Shown one piece after another: positions 26,581 to 38,018 of a stretch of DNA of 64,000 nt. Every line of letters starts with the position of its first letter. Within the stretch, counting starts at the first letter, position 1. The position numbers were made by a program, and so were the translations under genes. The notes under the pieces were generated by a model. The model had not been told where the DNA came from, did not search any database, and saw only the letters and a program-made list of their open reading frames with translations. The stretch is from contig WBMZ01006342.1 in the NCBI GenBank assembly GCA_013400975.1, positions 179,960 through 243,959 on the forward strand. The letters are read 5' to 3'. The stretch is from Atrichornis clamosus (taxonomy: Eukaryota; Chordata; Aves; Passeriformes; Menuridae).

Positions 26581-29500
26581 TCTTCTAAAGGAGCCCCTGT
26601 ATATAGAACAGACTACACAGCATACATGCAACACACGCAATCTCCCCCTCCCCAAAGCAGGTTAGGTACTATGATGACACCAGGAGTAGATGCAGCACGT
26701 TCAGGCCTGCAGTGACGAGTCAGTGTGAGCGCTGTGCAGGCCGTGTGCCCGGCCCTGCGCAGCCTGGGCTGCAGACACTGACTGGTATCGCACCAAGAGA
26801 GCAATCAGGCTGCAAACATTGGCTGGATCCCCCTTACACTTGGGGTACATTCTGATCTTCCTGTCACCTAAGTAATGCGTGTTCCTTTTCTCAGTAAAAG
26901 CAAGCGTAATGATTGGAGTAGTGGAGCAAGCACATTTTCTTTTAAAGTAAATATCTTCCGAAGATAAAAATAACCCTTTTCCCAGATGTCTTCTCTTGAT
27001 GCCAAATCTAAGAAACTTTGGAATCCATTCCTGTATCCCTTCCCTGCTCACTGTCTGTTCTGATAGCCACTTCACCAGCATCTCAGTGTATTATTTTTTA
27101 ATACTTTGCAGTTTTTCAACCACTATTCTCTGCCACTAATGGCTAAAAGCTTTGTCTTTATTGTATTGCAGGTTGTGAATACTTTCCATGTCCTCAAATA
27201 CAGTTATCTATTTATGCAAGCTGGTAGAGCTGGGAAGGTGAAAAAGTGGGAAAGCTGGTAAATATATGACAGTTTTATGAGATTATCAAGGAACCAGTTA
27301 AAAGAAATCAGGCAGCAGTTCTTTCTCCAGCCTTACGCCTTCTTCACTGCATTTATGGTTACTATTTATAATACATCACAGTGACACACAGCTGTGCAAA
27401 ATAACGCACAGTTCACCTGAGAAAGATAAGAGCCCATCAACACATTTCACATGTGTGACACGATACTCATGAATTAAGAATAGGACTGAGTGTGACTTGG
27501 ACTCTGATCCAACAGCAGACAAACCAAGAGGATATAAAAAACAGCATGAGGCAGTAGCAGTGGCCAAGGGATGAAGCTCAGGATCAGGAATATGTGGAAG
27601 AAGCAGCAGGGAAGAACAAAGGTGATAACATGGAGCTGGGAGACTGGGAGCTGGGAGAACATCAAGGAAGGGACAAACAGGCAGGCAGGGTAGAAACTAA
27701 GGCTTTCATAGCTGTATAATGTGAAGGAGCAGATACATATAGAAGTGAAACTAAACATGTGACTTTGGATTTCTCTGGGCACTGAACTGAGATGTACTTA
27801 GGTCCTGAGACAAGAATTGTTCAATACAAAATTACCAAAAGACACAAAAAAACTAAAGCAGAGGAAATGCTACCATGATAGTGGCAGTTTGCATCACTGC
27901 TAGAAGGAGGAGGGCATTTTATGCTCCAGACAGAAAGGATCCTGGGCACTGAGTGTGATAAATACATTGAATAAAAGACCTCCAGTCATTCTTGTTTCTG
28001 GAAAAGTTATCCTTGCATGAGAAGTCAAGGTGGGGTACTGACTCCACAGCCATTAAGGCTGTAATGCCAGACTGCCTACAATGCTTCTGGATGAGAATAC
28101 AAAACCACCAGGCTGGTGCTGCTAACACAAGGACTACAGCAGCAACCCAGCTTCTCCTTCTGCCTAGGGCACCTCTGCCTCCTATGGTTAATGAGGCTGG
28201 GCCAGTCTGTCGACTCAGTCATTCACCTGTGCCTGGGAACCGAGACAATCTGCAGTCTTCATTGACTTGCTGTACAAAATGTTCCATCCATAATGTCCAG
28301 GATTCTTTAAAGAAAGGTCATTAGAAAACTTTCATTCTTACATGCTTAATCTACAGTCTACATCCCACACAGCTCAAACACAGACCATCCCATCCTTCAC
28401 CTTATTTTCTTTCAGCACTGAGCTGAATTTACCACTTAGAAAAGCTTCATGTTTCTTCATCCGGTCTGACTCCTCGATTCATTTCACACCCCATCTCTCT
28501 TCTGTATCTGATGTCTTCTAGTATGCTAACTTTAAAATAAATATCCCAAATCTTTTAGTCTCACTACATACTCACATTTCCTCCAGGACTTAGCAGGAGG
28601 GCTGGTTTTCCTGTTAAGTATTGCACTCTTTACAGACTGCCACCATAAAAGATAAAGTACCGTCTACAGTGTATCACATGCAAGCTGCAGGCAGCCATGG
28701 CAGCCTATGTACATCACACCTCTGTATACGCTGAGCTGGACCACTATGGCTTGAAGGATGCAGGGAAAACACAAGAAAAGCACTTCCACAGACCTTGATA
28801 TCCAGCCAGAAGTCTGGCATTTGCATCTTCGCCCTCCCCAGTCCTGTGCAGCACTCCCTGGCTGACACTGTTGGTTTTGTTTGGAGGTGACAGGTCCTGC
28901 CATCACTTCCCTTGGGCTGTTTCACAAGGGGCTCTGGACAGCAAACACCTCTCACTTCTCCCAGGTTGTGTAACTTTTGTCTCTGTCCACAGGCAGTGGA
29001 AGAGACACACAAGAGATACTTTGCTTTCTTCAGGTAGAAGAAGCAAAGTCCCTTTTTCAGTCCAGGAACATATGCTTAGAAGTGTTCCACATCAGTGAGT
29101 TCAGCCAGAATTTGTAAAACTTCAGCCTAAATAATAGATCACTGCTCTGGCCACTCTCTTGTCCTTTAAAGCACGAAGACTGAGAACTCATCCTTTCAAA
29201 AGAGGTATGTGTCTGGGTGTGCCTTTTGTTCTTAAAGAAATATCATCTGGGAATAAAATGCAGAGGTCTCAGCATTAAGTCACCACCTGGATACTGAGTC
29301 AGAAACTTTAAAACCTGTTTTTTTACAGGGAAAATTCCTTCCTTGGAATATAGTCATTTTAGGAAAGTTTGAATTCAAGTCTGGGTATCGTGGCCCAGGC
29401 TTATCTAAGTTACCTGCTGAGGCTGGTATCCGTAGGTTTAATCCCTGTTATAGCTATAGTACCCATTGCTGCTTTTTGGGATAATGCTCAAGCAGCAACA

Positions 29501-30099
29501 AAGGAACCCCCTCCTGTTTCCTCCTTTATTAAATGTAAATGGATACCAGCACAAGTTAGGCAAAGACTTGGTGGCTTCCTTTGTGAGACAAAAGCAGCAA
29601 TGGTTCCACTAAATGTACTCCTTAAAATATATTGTCCTTCTACTCTTGGCCCTGAAGGATCATCTCAGCTTATGAGAACTAAGCTTCTGTCTATCTGATT
29701 ATTAAATAATTTCTAAAGCAGATGGGAAACTACAGTGGTTTAAACAGCTAGGCTGAGACTGCAGGGCTAAAAATAGTATACCAGGCTCCTTTTAATTAGT
29801 AAGATGATGAAATATGACAGAAGAGAGAGATGTAGATATATGGATTTGTGTGTATGTGTGTCTTTAAAATTAAGTTATTACCTCAATACTAGGTATTATT
29901 TATAACATATATGATACATGATGTCTGATTTTTATGATGCCATTTATCTTCACTTGGGAAAGAAGACAGGCTAACTCTGCTTTCATAATGTCAATCCTTG
30001 TGGTATTCAAAAGGAAAATTGTAATAAGATAAACCTGCCACCATGCTCAGTGCCATCCTTTTTTAAATGAGGTGGATTAGTAAGTACTCCAAAGCAACA

Positions 30100-30930
30100 G
30101 ACTGTCAGCTCTGCAACTCTGTGATATCAGCCATTCCCCAGGACATCCTGAAGAGCATGGAAGAGCCAGCCCAGCTTTTTACCTGAGAGTAAACAGCATG
30201 AGAGCCTGGCATAGGGTCAAAGGGGTCAGGCACTGTTACGTTTAGCCTACCAGTGTGCTGCCTATGTATTTTTTGAGGACTCCTCAAAATCTGAACAGTG
30301 GAGAAGAGACATCTGCCACTCCTCTGCTCAAGCAGTGCTGGGCAGTGGGTGCCCTGCAGTGTTCTGCTCCACCATGCAGATGTGGCCCTTTGATGTTCAC
30401 CAGATGACTGATGACCGTGTTTGGTCCTGGGACCACAAAGCTGGTGGCCAGGCTGTGGTGGGGGTTTGTCATGAAACACACTGACATCACAGCTGCAGAC
30501 TTCTGGAAGGTGAGCTGAGGAGGCTGAGGGTGCCTTGCCTGTTGGGTGCTGATCAGACAGATGATCCCTTGCTCCAAGGGGAACGCAGACAGGGAGGCAA
30601 TGCAAACTATGCTCTTTGGTGGAGAAGGACCTGACCGCAGTGGGCACAACCCCCTTTTGGCTATTGCAGTAAGGTATCAGCTGATACTTTGCAAGGACCT
30701 GGAAGTAAAAGGGGAACCATCACCACAGCGAAAATTCCCCCGTCAACATCTTGTGGTTAGTGTCATGCTCAATGTGGACCAGATAGCACCCGGCTTTCAG
30801 AAAGATTTAGTGCAAAAACTCGGTGCATTCATTAATCATGAGCTGCCTTCTCCTGGTCAAAAGTATCAAGCCAAGAAGACGAGATAGTGGGTCTTGTAGG
30901 AATTGAAGAGTGGTATTAAAAAAAAAAAAA
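30100..30930 (+). pseudogene. Possible processed retrocopy ending in an A-tract
   Basis: A region richer in GC than its surroundings, with a 113-codon open frame (30546-30887) containing stretches such as RQHLVVSVMLNVDQIAPGF. It ends 30 bases before ATTAAA fused to a run of A (30918-30930). An open frame followed by a short tail and poly(A) is what a processed copy would show. Against this, I recognise no parent gene, a long minus-strand frame also overlaps (30105-30647), and retrocopies are rare in birds. Confidence 0.2.
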
Positions 30931-32636
30931 GTGAAGCCCTGTTCTTTCTTATTCCCCATTGATCCAGGTGAAGGTGCAAGCCTCTGGCTGGCTAGCAGAA
31001 CTCCGTAGTGTCTTGTTAAAGTATGTCAAATGGTCTGGAGTTAATCCCTCACTCCTGAGCTATGACTCTGAGCTGAGCAGGAGCCCTGTGGGTAAGACGA
31101 CTTCCCCTTGCTCAAAGTCTGTGCTCCCAAAGCCAAGGTGTACAGCTCTCCACCCAGTGCAGGAGCCCAGTTTGGGAGCACTGAAAAAGCTTAACCCAAG
31201 TAAGAGACAAAAACCCTGCAAGACTGTTTGCAGTTTGTCAATACAAAGCTCTACTGTTTCTCTTTCTGAAGGGTTGTATTTTTTCCTGTCTTTAGTGATC
31301 AAGAGACAGGGAGACCCAAGCAAGCAGAACAAGCAGACTTAGTCTGATTTCTTTCACTCAAGTGAAGACTCACTGTCTAAGAAGCTGGGCATCTCTGGCA
31401 TCCTGGCTACAAGTCAGTTTTCTCTGGTATGGGAAGCAACACTGTAAGTGCAGTTTTTTGAACAAGGAAGGGATCATGAACCTCTTCCTCCATGCCCCTG
31501 CTCTGGCTCTATGCCACCTACAATGTTAGTGGAACAAAGTTCCCCATATTTGAGTACAGTAATGTAAAAGGAAGGGCTCTGAAAGAAAGGGGGTCCAAGA
31601 GAGGTGGTCAATATTCAAGCATCACTTCTTCCAGGCTCAAGATCAGTGTATTGCCATGAGCAAGAAATCAAGCAAAGCAGGCAGGAGATGCCTTTGGATG
31701 AGCAGGGAGCTTCTAGCAAATCTCAAACAGAAGAAAGAAATTTCTGGGATGTGGAAAAAGGAACATGTCATGTGGGAGGACTATAGCAACACTGTCAGAG
31801 TGTGCAGAGATGTGATGAGGTAGGCCAAGGCCTATTCAGTATTAAGTCTGGTAAGGGATATCAAGGACAATAAGAAGGGCTTTGACAAGTACATCAGCAG
31901 CAAAAGGAAGATTTGGGAAGATGTGTGCTGCTGAATCAGATAGGTGTTCTGGTGACAGCAGACACAGGGAAGGCCCAGTTACCGAATGCCTTCTTTGCCT
32001 TGGTCTTTACTGCTGAGGTTGGCTCTCGGGAATCTCAGACCTAGGAGGCAGGAGAGGAAGGCTGAAGAAAGGAGGACTTCCCCTTGGGCATAGAGGGCTG
32101 GGTTGAAGATTGGCTTGGCAGATTTAACTCCCACAATTCCATGGGCCCTGATGGGATGCACTCCACTGGGAGCTGTCAGATATTATTGCTAAGCTACTCT
32201 CCATCACCTTTGAAAAATCATGGAGAGCAGGAGAGGCACCCAATGAATGGATGAAAGTCAATGTTACTCTTACCTTCAAAAAGGGCAAGAAGGATGACCC
32301 AGGAAACTACTGGCCAATCACCTCCACTCCAGAAAAGGTGACGTAACAGGTAATTCTGGAGGTCATCACCAAGCAGGTAAAAGAAAAGGTCACCAGGAGT
32401 AGTCAGCATGGATTCACCAAGGGGAAATCATACTTGACCTATCTGATGGCCTTCTATGATGGCAAGGGCTTTTGACACTATCTCCCATAACAAAGTTAGA
32501 TGAATGGACAGTGTGGTGGACCAAGAACTGGCTGAATGGCAGAGCTCAAAGGGTCATGATCAGTGGAACAGAATCTAGTTGAAGCCCTGTAGTCAGTGTT
32601 CCCCAGGGATCAATACTGGGTCCAATCTTATTCAAC

Positions 32637-33470
32637 TTGTTTATCAATGATCTGGATGAAGGAATAGAATGCACCCTAAGACAGTTTGCTGATGATATGA
32701 AACTGAAGGAAGGGCCTGATATACCTGATATATCTGTGCTGCCATTCAGCAGGACCTTGATAGGCTGGAGAAACCTAATGAGGCTCAACAAAGGCAAGTG
32801 TAGGGTCCTGCACCTGGGGAGAAATAACCCCAAGTACCAGCACAGGCTGGGGGCTGACCTCCTGGAGAACAGCTCTGCTGAGAAGGACCAGGGAGTCTTG
32901 GTGGATGACAAGTTGACTATGAACCATCAGTTCCCTTGCAGCCAGGACAGCCAGTGGTATCCTGGGGTGCATCAGGAAGAGTGTGACCAGCAGGTTGAGG
33001 GAGGTGATCCCTCCAGAGGCTGAATCTGCAGTGCTCTGTTCTGGGCTCCTCAGGACAAGGAGCTACTGAAGAGGGGCCAGTGGAGGGTCATGAAGATGAT
33101 GAGGGATCTGGAGCATCTCTCTTATAAGGAAAGACTCTGGGACCTCGGCCTGTTTCATCTAGAGAAGAGGAGATTGAGAGGGGATCTTGTCAATACATAC
33201 AAATATTTCAGAGGTGGCTGTCAAGAGGATGGTGCCAGACTCTTTTCAGTGGTGCCCAGTGACAGGACAAGGCAAAATGGCCATAAACTGAAACACAAGA
33301 GGTTCCACCTCAACAGGAGGAAGCACTTCTTTACCTTGAGGCTGGCAGAGCACCGGAACAGGCTGCCCAGGGAGGTCATGGAGTCTCCCTCTGGAGACAT
33401 TTCAAACCCACCTGGACACATTCCTGNCAAACCCACCTGGACACATTCCTGTGTAATTTGCTCTAGGTGA
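32637..33470 (+). pseudogene. CR1 reverse transcriptase remnant
   Basis: Two open pieces in this CR1 copy encode the end of the reverse-transcriptase domain and the C-terminal region. The first starts with FINDLDEGIE and FADD. The second runs from [10 protein letters not shown] to the region before the 3' UTR. They are interrupted between 33023 and 33090, and upstream RT motifs are broken by stops (for example the 'aaggcttttgacac' region near 32463, out of frame). It cannot make active protein. Confidence 0.85.
33403..33451 (+). repeat. 24-bp direct duplication around an N
   Basis: The 24 bases at 33403-33426 recur exactly at 33428-33451, separated only by the single N at 33427. Other CR1 copies have this segment (ending cctggacacattcctg) once. 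This looks like two overlapping contig ends joined with one N rather than a real duplication. Confidence 0.9.
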
Positions 33471-34912
33471 CCCTGTCTTGGCAGGGGATTAGACTAGGTG
33501 ATCTCCAGAGTTCTCTTCCAACTGTTAACTAGTCTGTGATTTCCAAAAGCACTGGGTCACATGCCACAGCCAAATATGAAAACTTCCCCCAGGGTCTACT
33601 GACCCTCCCAGTCCCAAACAGAGCAGCATAGTCTGGAGGTGCCCCAGATCCACAGGCAATTAATAGTTCAACCAATCTAAGAGACTACGTCATCTCAGTG
33701 ATGGCTCCTTGAGGCAAATAAACTTCTAGCCCTTACTGTTTTGGAGATTCCTCTTACAGTCATCACTGGAAACGTGACCTCATATTATTCTGCTTGCAAA
33801 ATAGGCTCAGTGCTTCCCCACTCAGAGAAACAAACACTGGGGATCTGTTCCAGCCCCACCTTAAGCATACGCTTGATTTCATCACGCCTGTGCAGGGCCA
33901 GCTTAAATATGCGATCCAGTAATGAGCAATCACTAGAGTATAGTGGAGCTCTGGAAACACGGACTGCTGTACTGCTCCACTCCTATACAGTCTGGGAGCT
34001 GCAGCACATTTTGGAGAACTAGAGCATACAGAATTAACTTTGTCTTAATTTAGTCTCCTGAGTATGCCATAAGGTTCCCACTTTGGTAATGCTGTCCTCT
34101 GAGGACATTATGACATGTCAATGAAGTGACTATTTTCTCATCTGATGGTAGTGACAAACTGCCATCATGCAGAGCATAAAAAATTCAGACCCTCCTAGTT
34201 CTGATAGCCACCATGCCATCACAAGATGATATTTTATATCTGTATTAAGAAAAATGAAAGAAAATGTTTACAGTATACTAGCCAGTAACACACAAATGAA
34301 CTAAAGTGCCGACCAATCTACAACAATTTTCTTTACAGCTACTTATGTTCTAATCATAGCATCCCGAACTGAGCTTGTCAAGTTACCCTTCAAATCAAAT
34401 GCAAGAGAAAAATCCATCCTTGGCTATGCAACTATAAACCCAGCCAGTCTACTAAAGTGAGAGTTACTCTTCCACGTACTTGGCAAATCTGAGAGCAGAA
34501 TTTACCACTTGGTGTAAATATTTCTGCATAGTTTGTTTAAAAAAAAAAAAAACCAACTTGCCTACTCCTCTCCCTGGCAGACTCTTAGAAAGTAGTAAAT
34601 ATGCAGATGGGCATAGTGATATATTTTGTATCAACATATTTTAAATGTGTGCATATGCATTAGCTATATAAATACATTCCCCAGGAAGTCTGCCAGTGGA
34701 TGTACTACAAAGCCTTGTATGTCACATTTGGGTTTGCTTGCGCAGTAGCACTGCAGCGTCAGGAAGAACTGCTCTTGGCTTATTTGCTCTATGGCAGCTC
34801 GCCCTTACCTGCAGAGTTTCCTGTTTCTGTCTGTATGTACAAATGTGTTATATGCCACGTGCGTGTATGCACGTTGCACAGAAATATACATACCTACACA
34901 CATTTGCAAGAA

Positions 34913-35504
34913 TATCGTAGAATCATAGAATGGTTTGAGTGGGAACCTTAAAGCTCATCTAGTTCCAACACCTCTGCCATGGGCAGGGACACCTTTCACT
35001 AGCCCAGGTTGCTAAGGGCTCCACCCACCCTGGCCTTGAACACCTCCAGGGATGGGGCATCCACAGCCTCTCTGAGCAATCTGTTCCAGTGCCTCATCAC
35101 CCTCACAGTAAAGATTTTTTCCCTAATATTTAATCTAAACCTACTCTCTTTGAGTTTAAACCCACTCCTGCTTGTCCTGTCACTATATGCTCTTGTAAAA
35201 AGTCCCTCTCCCTCTTTCTTGTAGGCTCCCTTCAGGTACTAGATGGCCACAATAAGGTAACTCCAAACCCTTCACTTTTCCAGGATGAACAAACCCAATT
35301 TTCTCAGCCTTTCCTCGGAGGAGAGATGTTTTCCTTTAATCATCCTGGTGGTCCTCCTCTCATCTCAGCTGATGTCCTTCCTGTCCCAGAGACTCCAGAG
35401 TTGGATGCAGCATACCAGGTGGGGTCTCAGATAGGAACAGAGGGGCAGAATCCCCAACCTTGCCCTGCTGGCCATGCTGCTTTTGATGCAGCCCAAAACA
35501 TGGC
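34913..35504 (-). mobile_element. CR1 LINE 3' fragment, reverse orientation
   Basis: The plus strand begins with the reversed CR1 tail (gtagaatcatagaatggttt) and continues through the 3' UTR and C-terminal coding region in reverse (aacacctccagggatggggc, ctgttccagtgcctcatcac, ctcagcctttcctcggagga), ending near tgctgcttttgatgcagccc. About 590 bases, 5'-truncated. It lies 1.4 kb from the plus-strand CR1, in the opposite direction. Confidence 0.93.
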
Positions 35505-36251
35505 CTGTGCTGTCCAGTATCCCTGCTTCTCACTCCATTTGCACCATCTGCCTCTAGTCCTGCCCCCTCTCCCTGCTTTTTCTGTTCTCTTGAAAAAATG
35601 CTGCACAGACAGATCCTGGAAAGCCAAATGGGACAAGCAGGTCTTGCCCAAGCTCTGGACAGACTGGCTGGAGACTGAGAAAGGACAAGAGAGGGAGGAC
35701 ATCTGTCCATTGCCCTTGAGATCCCACTGTCCCCTTGCCTAAAAGGTTTAACAGTGTCATGTTTCTTGCTGTGACTGTGCTCCTTTTCCGGCATCAGTAT
35801 CAAGAACGAGTCAAAGGCTATGGCACATCACTATTTACATGAGCACTGACAGATGGGGCAGCGGAGGGAGCGGCTGCAGTGCTGTGGGTGGGTACGTATG
35901 TGACGGTATCATTATGCATGCACTATGGAACCGTACAGATACTGTTGCAATGGAGCTATGAGAACCATGCTCTTCTACTTCCTCACCCAAGGAAAAGCCA
36001 CAATAACTACTGTAGTGGGAACATGGCAAAGAGACAACTTTCTGTTTAATTCTAGACAAAAATCAATTTGCTTTTGCAATGATGATAAGCTAGAATGAGC
36101 ATGATGCCATTTCTCCCCCCGCCCCTTCCGTAGAGCTACTATTTAGATGAGCTACAGTATTAAGAGAGAAGCTGCAAATATGCTAGCTGCAAAAATAAAG
36201 GATGAAATAAAAAGGCAAGCATCCACATTTCCCCCAACTAAAAATGAAATT

Positions 36252-36288
36252 CTGAGGAAAGGGAGGAGGGAAAAGAAAAAAAACTTAC
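36252..36288 (-). promoter_or_regulatory. Donor GTAAGT abutting a strong 3' splice-site-like tract
   Basis: Directly after the 54-nt RGS6 exon the minus strand reads GTAAG, then about 30 nearly unbroken pyrimidines, then CAG (last base 36252). The 37-base GT..AG span is too short for ordinary vertebrate splicing. The CAG could, however, be an alternative acceptor for the upstream exon. If used from the 90-nt exon (phase 0), translation would continue NFIFSWGKCG... for 22 residues to a TAG. The splice-site resemblance is seen directly; use is inference. Confidence 0.35.
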
Positions 36289-36342
36289 CACGCTGCGAGT
36301 GAACTTTTCTAGAGAAGTTCTACGACCTTGCTCATTCTCTGG
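36289..36342 (-). CDS. RGS6: RGS6 exon: 18-codon C-terminal cassette
   Basis: A 54-nt exon, phase 0 at both ends, encoding PENEQGRRTSLEKFTRSV. I recognise this as the segment after the RGS box in long RGS6 isoforms; the human form, from memory, is very similar. It is basic, and RRTS resembles a basophilic kinase site (inference). The acceptor is TTCCTTGTTAAG|CCA and the donor GTG|GTAAGT. Because its length is a multiple of three and its phases are 0/0, it can be skipped without a frameshift, joining ...AKKK to GKSL. That would fit the known C-terminal splice variety of RGS6. Just past the donor is a long pyrimidine run ending in CAG, described separately. Reading through the donor would add 16 residues and then a stop. 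Confidence 0.94.
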
Positions 36343-37953
36343 CTTAACAAGGAACAAAGTAGGGAGATAAAAATACAGAAAAAAACCCTTCAGCTTAAAT
36401 GCAGTCTTTTGAAACAGCAGCAAAATATAGGGAAGCAGCAAGGGGAAAAAGTAGTAAAAAAATGTAAAAAGCAGAAATCAATGTTTGCAACAGCAAACAT
36501 AAGAAATCAAAATACCTTAAAGAATGAGAGACATCACTACTTTTAGTCTCAGAGAATGTCACCTTTTCTCCTGTGAGTTTTTTGAATGGTTCATACATGT
36601 CTGTGCATTGCTGTGTCTTACAGCTGCTGGTATTGATTTCTCATGCACTGAATTTTCCTTCTGTGGCTGTTTGAGTTGGGACCTCTGATTCTGGTTACCA
36701 TCTGCCAAACAGCTATTGGAGGCTCCCATCTACTTGCTTAGAGAGATGAAAAAAACCACAGTAACTTTTACTATATTAAAAAAACAATGTGTGAGTGAAT
36801 ACACCATGGGAAGAAAACCACCACTGGATTCATTGCCAGGGAACCTACACTCTTGTATCTATCCAAAGGGTAGAAGCATATTTCCGGTAAGTTTGGCTAC
36901 ATCAGAACACAAGACAGCATATGCACGTCTTTGCAAGGCCACGGAAAGACACAGGCCGATTTGGGGCACTGACATTTTCGTACCTGAGTAGAGGACTATT
37001 CATATGCAAGAAGACAGTCAATTGCACTATGAGAAGACAAATGTGTGCATCAGGGCGTTATTAACATATCCCTGAGAAGGTTGCTCACTGCAGCGCTTCA
37101 TTCATTTGGCACAAGGGAGATCTAATCGTCACTAACAAGGAAGAACTAAATAATTTATTGACATGTTTGCTGGAATAACTAAGAGAAAAAAATTGTTATG
37201 GAGAAGAGAATTAACACAATGATATGAAGGAAACCTCATTGCAGTCAGAAAGTTGTGGGCACTGCCTATTTCCAGGAGAGACACTTATTTTAATGTGGTG
37301 AGCCAGCAAAACGGGGGTGGTAAGATGGAAGTTAAACTGCTGTGAAGGGAATAAGGAGCTGCATGTATGGGAAAACCACAGTAATGATGGTGCATGACAG
37401 TGCACTGAAAATAAGCATGGCACTGGCATGGCACCTACCTGACGTATCATCTACCACAGATTCAGCTGCATAACAACCCCCAGGACAAAGCACCAGTGCA
37501 AAAATCAGATAGAGAGGATATAAGAAAGCCAAAACCATATCAGATAAATTGGACAAGAACTTGTGTAATTGAGTCTAGGCAAAGCCTTTTGATTCTTCTG
37601 CATGTTTATCACAGCTTTCACAGCTCTCTAATGTCTACAAGGTTAGTCTGAAGCATTTCAGGCAGAGGTGGGACAGATCTTCCTTGCCACATCACCAAAG
37701 ATGAGACCAAAACATAAGGCCCTTTTAAGACAAGCAATATTCTGTGTCCAGAAGAAAGAATCAAGCAACCTCTACACTTATAACCATTTGAGGAAGCCAC
37801 AGCATCAGTTCTGATGTCCCAAAAGTGGTATCAAAAGTTAAAGCTAGAGGCACACTATTTTAGCCCACACAGAGGATGGAGCCAAGGCCTCAAAGCAAGT
37901 ACCAAGCAATAAAGCAGCCTTCCTAGCTGTCAGGAAGGCAGCAACATACCCAG

Positions 37954-38018
37954 TCCAGTTGTCCCAGTATTTAACATGCACTAACTCCAGTTATCCAGAG
38001 TATTTAACATGCATTAAC
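37954..38018 (+). repeat. Two-copy 32/33-bp tandem repeat
   Basis: Copy 1 is 37954-37985 and copy 2 is 37986-38018. Both start tccagtt, contain agtatttaacatgca, and end in taac. They differ at a few positions, so this is an old duplication. Confidence 0.8.

Larger units (their letters stand above)
31570..33542 (+). mobile_element. CR1 LINE fragment, about 2 kb, 5'-truncated
   Basis: Non-LTR retrotransposon fragment of the CR1 family, recognised from memory of the CR1 ORF2 and 3' end. It runs from the region between endonuclease and reverse transcriptase to the 3' terminus (ggtgaccctgtcttggcagg ... gtctgtgat). The reading frame is broken by many stops and frameshifts. An open piece at 32637-33023 keeps the reverse-transcriptase FADD catalytic motif (TLRQFADDMKL). 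A second, 33090-33470, keeps the C-terminal region ([15 protein letters not shown] ... [10 protein letters not shown]). Relative to other CR1 copies, sequence is missing around 32490 and 32990-33060. It contains an N at 33427 flanked by a 24-bp duplication. It is a dead copy inside the last RGS6 intron. Confidence 0.93.
19595..36288 (-). other. RGS6: RGS6 last intron
   Basis: A 16.7-kb intron (GTAAGT...CCCTCCAG). It holds a large CR1 fragment on the plus strand (31570-33542), a reversed CR1 3' end (34913-35504), an old repeat remnant near 26395-26580, a possible retrocopy with an A-tract (30100-30930), an A-rich stretch (25130-25360) and a weakly CpG-enriched patch at about 21840-22040. I recognised no alternative terminal exon by sequence, though RGS6 is known for variable 3' ends. 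Confidence 0.88.

Noticed and set aside
29369..29698. 109-codon plus-strand frame with a hydrophobic start
   Set aside because: No recognisable family, no splice or promoter context, AT-rich intron background. Considered as a retroviral envelope piece but nothing supports it.
35326..35742. 138- and 147-codon frames on both strands
   Set aside because: Their first part is the reversed CR1 fragment; the remainder has no similarity I can name.
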